Under the pieces are notes generated by a model. The model searched no databases and was not told where the DNA came from. It saw only the letters and a list, made by a program, of their open reading frames with translations. Below are positions 63,791 through 64,000 of a DNA stretch of 64,000 bases, in pieces. Origin of the DNA: Saccharothrix obliqua. Its GTDB lineage: Bacteria > Actinomycetota > Actinomycetes > Mycobacteriales > Pseudonocardiaceae. Positions within the stretch are counted from its first letter, which is position 1; each line of letters opens with the position of its first letter. Made by a program: the position numbers and the translations under genes. The DNA is taken from contig NZ_JAHXGQ010000003.1 in assembly GCF_019375475.1 (NCBI RefSeq), positions 558,001-622,000 of the forward strand, read 5' to 3'.

Positions 63791-64000
63791 GTGCGATACG
63801 TGGCCATCGGCGACAGCTTCACCGAGGGAGTGGGCGACGAACTGCCCGACGGCTCGTGCCGCGGCTGGGCGGACCTGGTGGCGGCGGGACTGGCCACCGC
63901 GCTCGGCGAGACCGTCCAGTACGCGAACCTCGCCATCCGGGGCAGGCTGCTGGAGCCGATCGTCACCGACCAGCTGGAGGCGGCGCTGGCGTTGTCACCG
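63791..64000 (+). CDS. SGNH/GDSL hydrolase, 5' part cut by window edge
   Basis: Seen: the first 70 codons from GTG 63791 (GGGGGCGG 2-9 bases upstream). The N-terminus MRYVAIGDSFTEGVGDELPD holds block I with the nucleophile Ser in GDSFTEG, then RGWADLVAAGLATALG and YANLAIRGRLLEPIV, the block II Gly region. Typical cytoplasmic actinobacterial lipase/esterase-like SGNH protein. Divergent from the CoA-transferase gene by 53 bp. Confidence 0.9.
   Translation, partial: MRYVAIGDSFTEGVGDELPDGSCRGWADLVAAGLATALGETVQYANLAIRGRLLEPIVTDQLEAALALSP

Overview
The window is very GC-rich, uses many GTG starts and has long runs of overlapping genes. Its content (large NRPS genes, secreted beta-propeller and DUF4082 proteins, TetR/MarR/LysR regulators) fits a filamentous actinomycete, probably of the Pseudonocardiaceae (Saccharothrix, Actinosynnema or Lentzea type). 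The genus is inference only; there is no rRNA or tRNA gene in the window.

Region 1 (1-9.2 kb) is ordinary chromosome: the start of a quinone-oxidoreductase-like gene, a DoxX-like membrane protein divergent from a TetR regulator with two near-identical operators between them, a luciferase-like monooxygenase, a DUF3995 protein, a giant secreted protein with an N,N-dimethylformamidase-beta-like domain and four DUF4082 repeats, and a Tat-exported DJ-1/PfpI protein.

Region 2 (9.3-30.4 kb, minus strand) is a complete-looking nonribosomal peptide cluster of nine tightly coupled genes read from an MbtH-like protein leftward: NRPS C-A-T fused to a lantibiotic-dehydratase (LanB) glutamylation-type domain; NRPS C-A-T; kynurenine 3-monooxygenase-like enzyme; DUF6875 protein; NRPS C-A-T; MFS exporter; NRPS C-A-T with a terminal reductase; SAM methyltransferase. 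I predict a short peptide released as an aldehyde or alcohol, carrying a hydroxykynurenine-derived or methylated aromatic unit. The fused LanB-type domain, which lacks the elimination domain, is the best candidate in the window for undescribed chemistry: such domains normally use aminoacyl-tRNA.

Region 3 (30.6-36.4 kb) is decayed: a metallophosphoesterase, a lone type I-E-like CRISPR repeat, remains of a TPR regulator, a small conserved hypothetical, a divergent hydrolase/LysR pair and an SDR pseudogene.

Region 4 (36.4-44.4 kb) holds a serine hydrolase, a P-loop kinase, a PLP lyase/decarboxylase coupled to an MFS symporter, a 46-residue protein, an Hsp20-like protein, a TIGR04141/DUF6119 protein linked in other genomes to defence regions, and a 47-residue peptide with the architecture of a lasso-peptide precursor but no maturation genes in view.

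Region 5 (44.4-48.5 kb) looks like an amide-utilisation locus: MarR regulator, a signal-less AmiC-like binding protein, an APC permease and an acetamidase/formamidase, with paired TTCC-N4-GGAA palindromes before the permease. Region 6 (48.5-55.1 kb) has a secreted PQQ-type propeller protein, a propeller-amidohydrolase fusion and two membrane/exported proteins. Region 7 (55.2-60.7 kb) is a coupled four-gene operon of two unknown proteins, a TPR protein and a CHAT caspase-like protease, a possible defence or cell-death module. Region 8 (60.8-64 kb) holds a truncated SGNH hydrolase, a displaced Hint/papain-fold toxin cassette broken by a one-base frameshift in a G tract, its likely immunity gene, a class III CoA-transferase and the start of an intact SGNH hydrolase.
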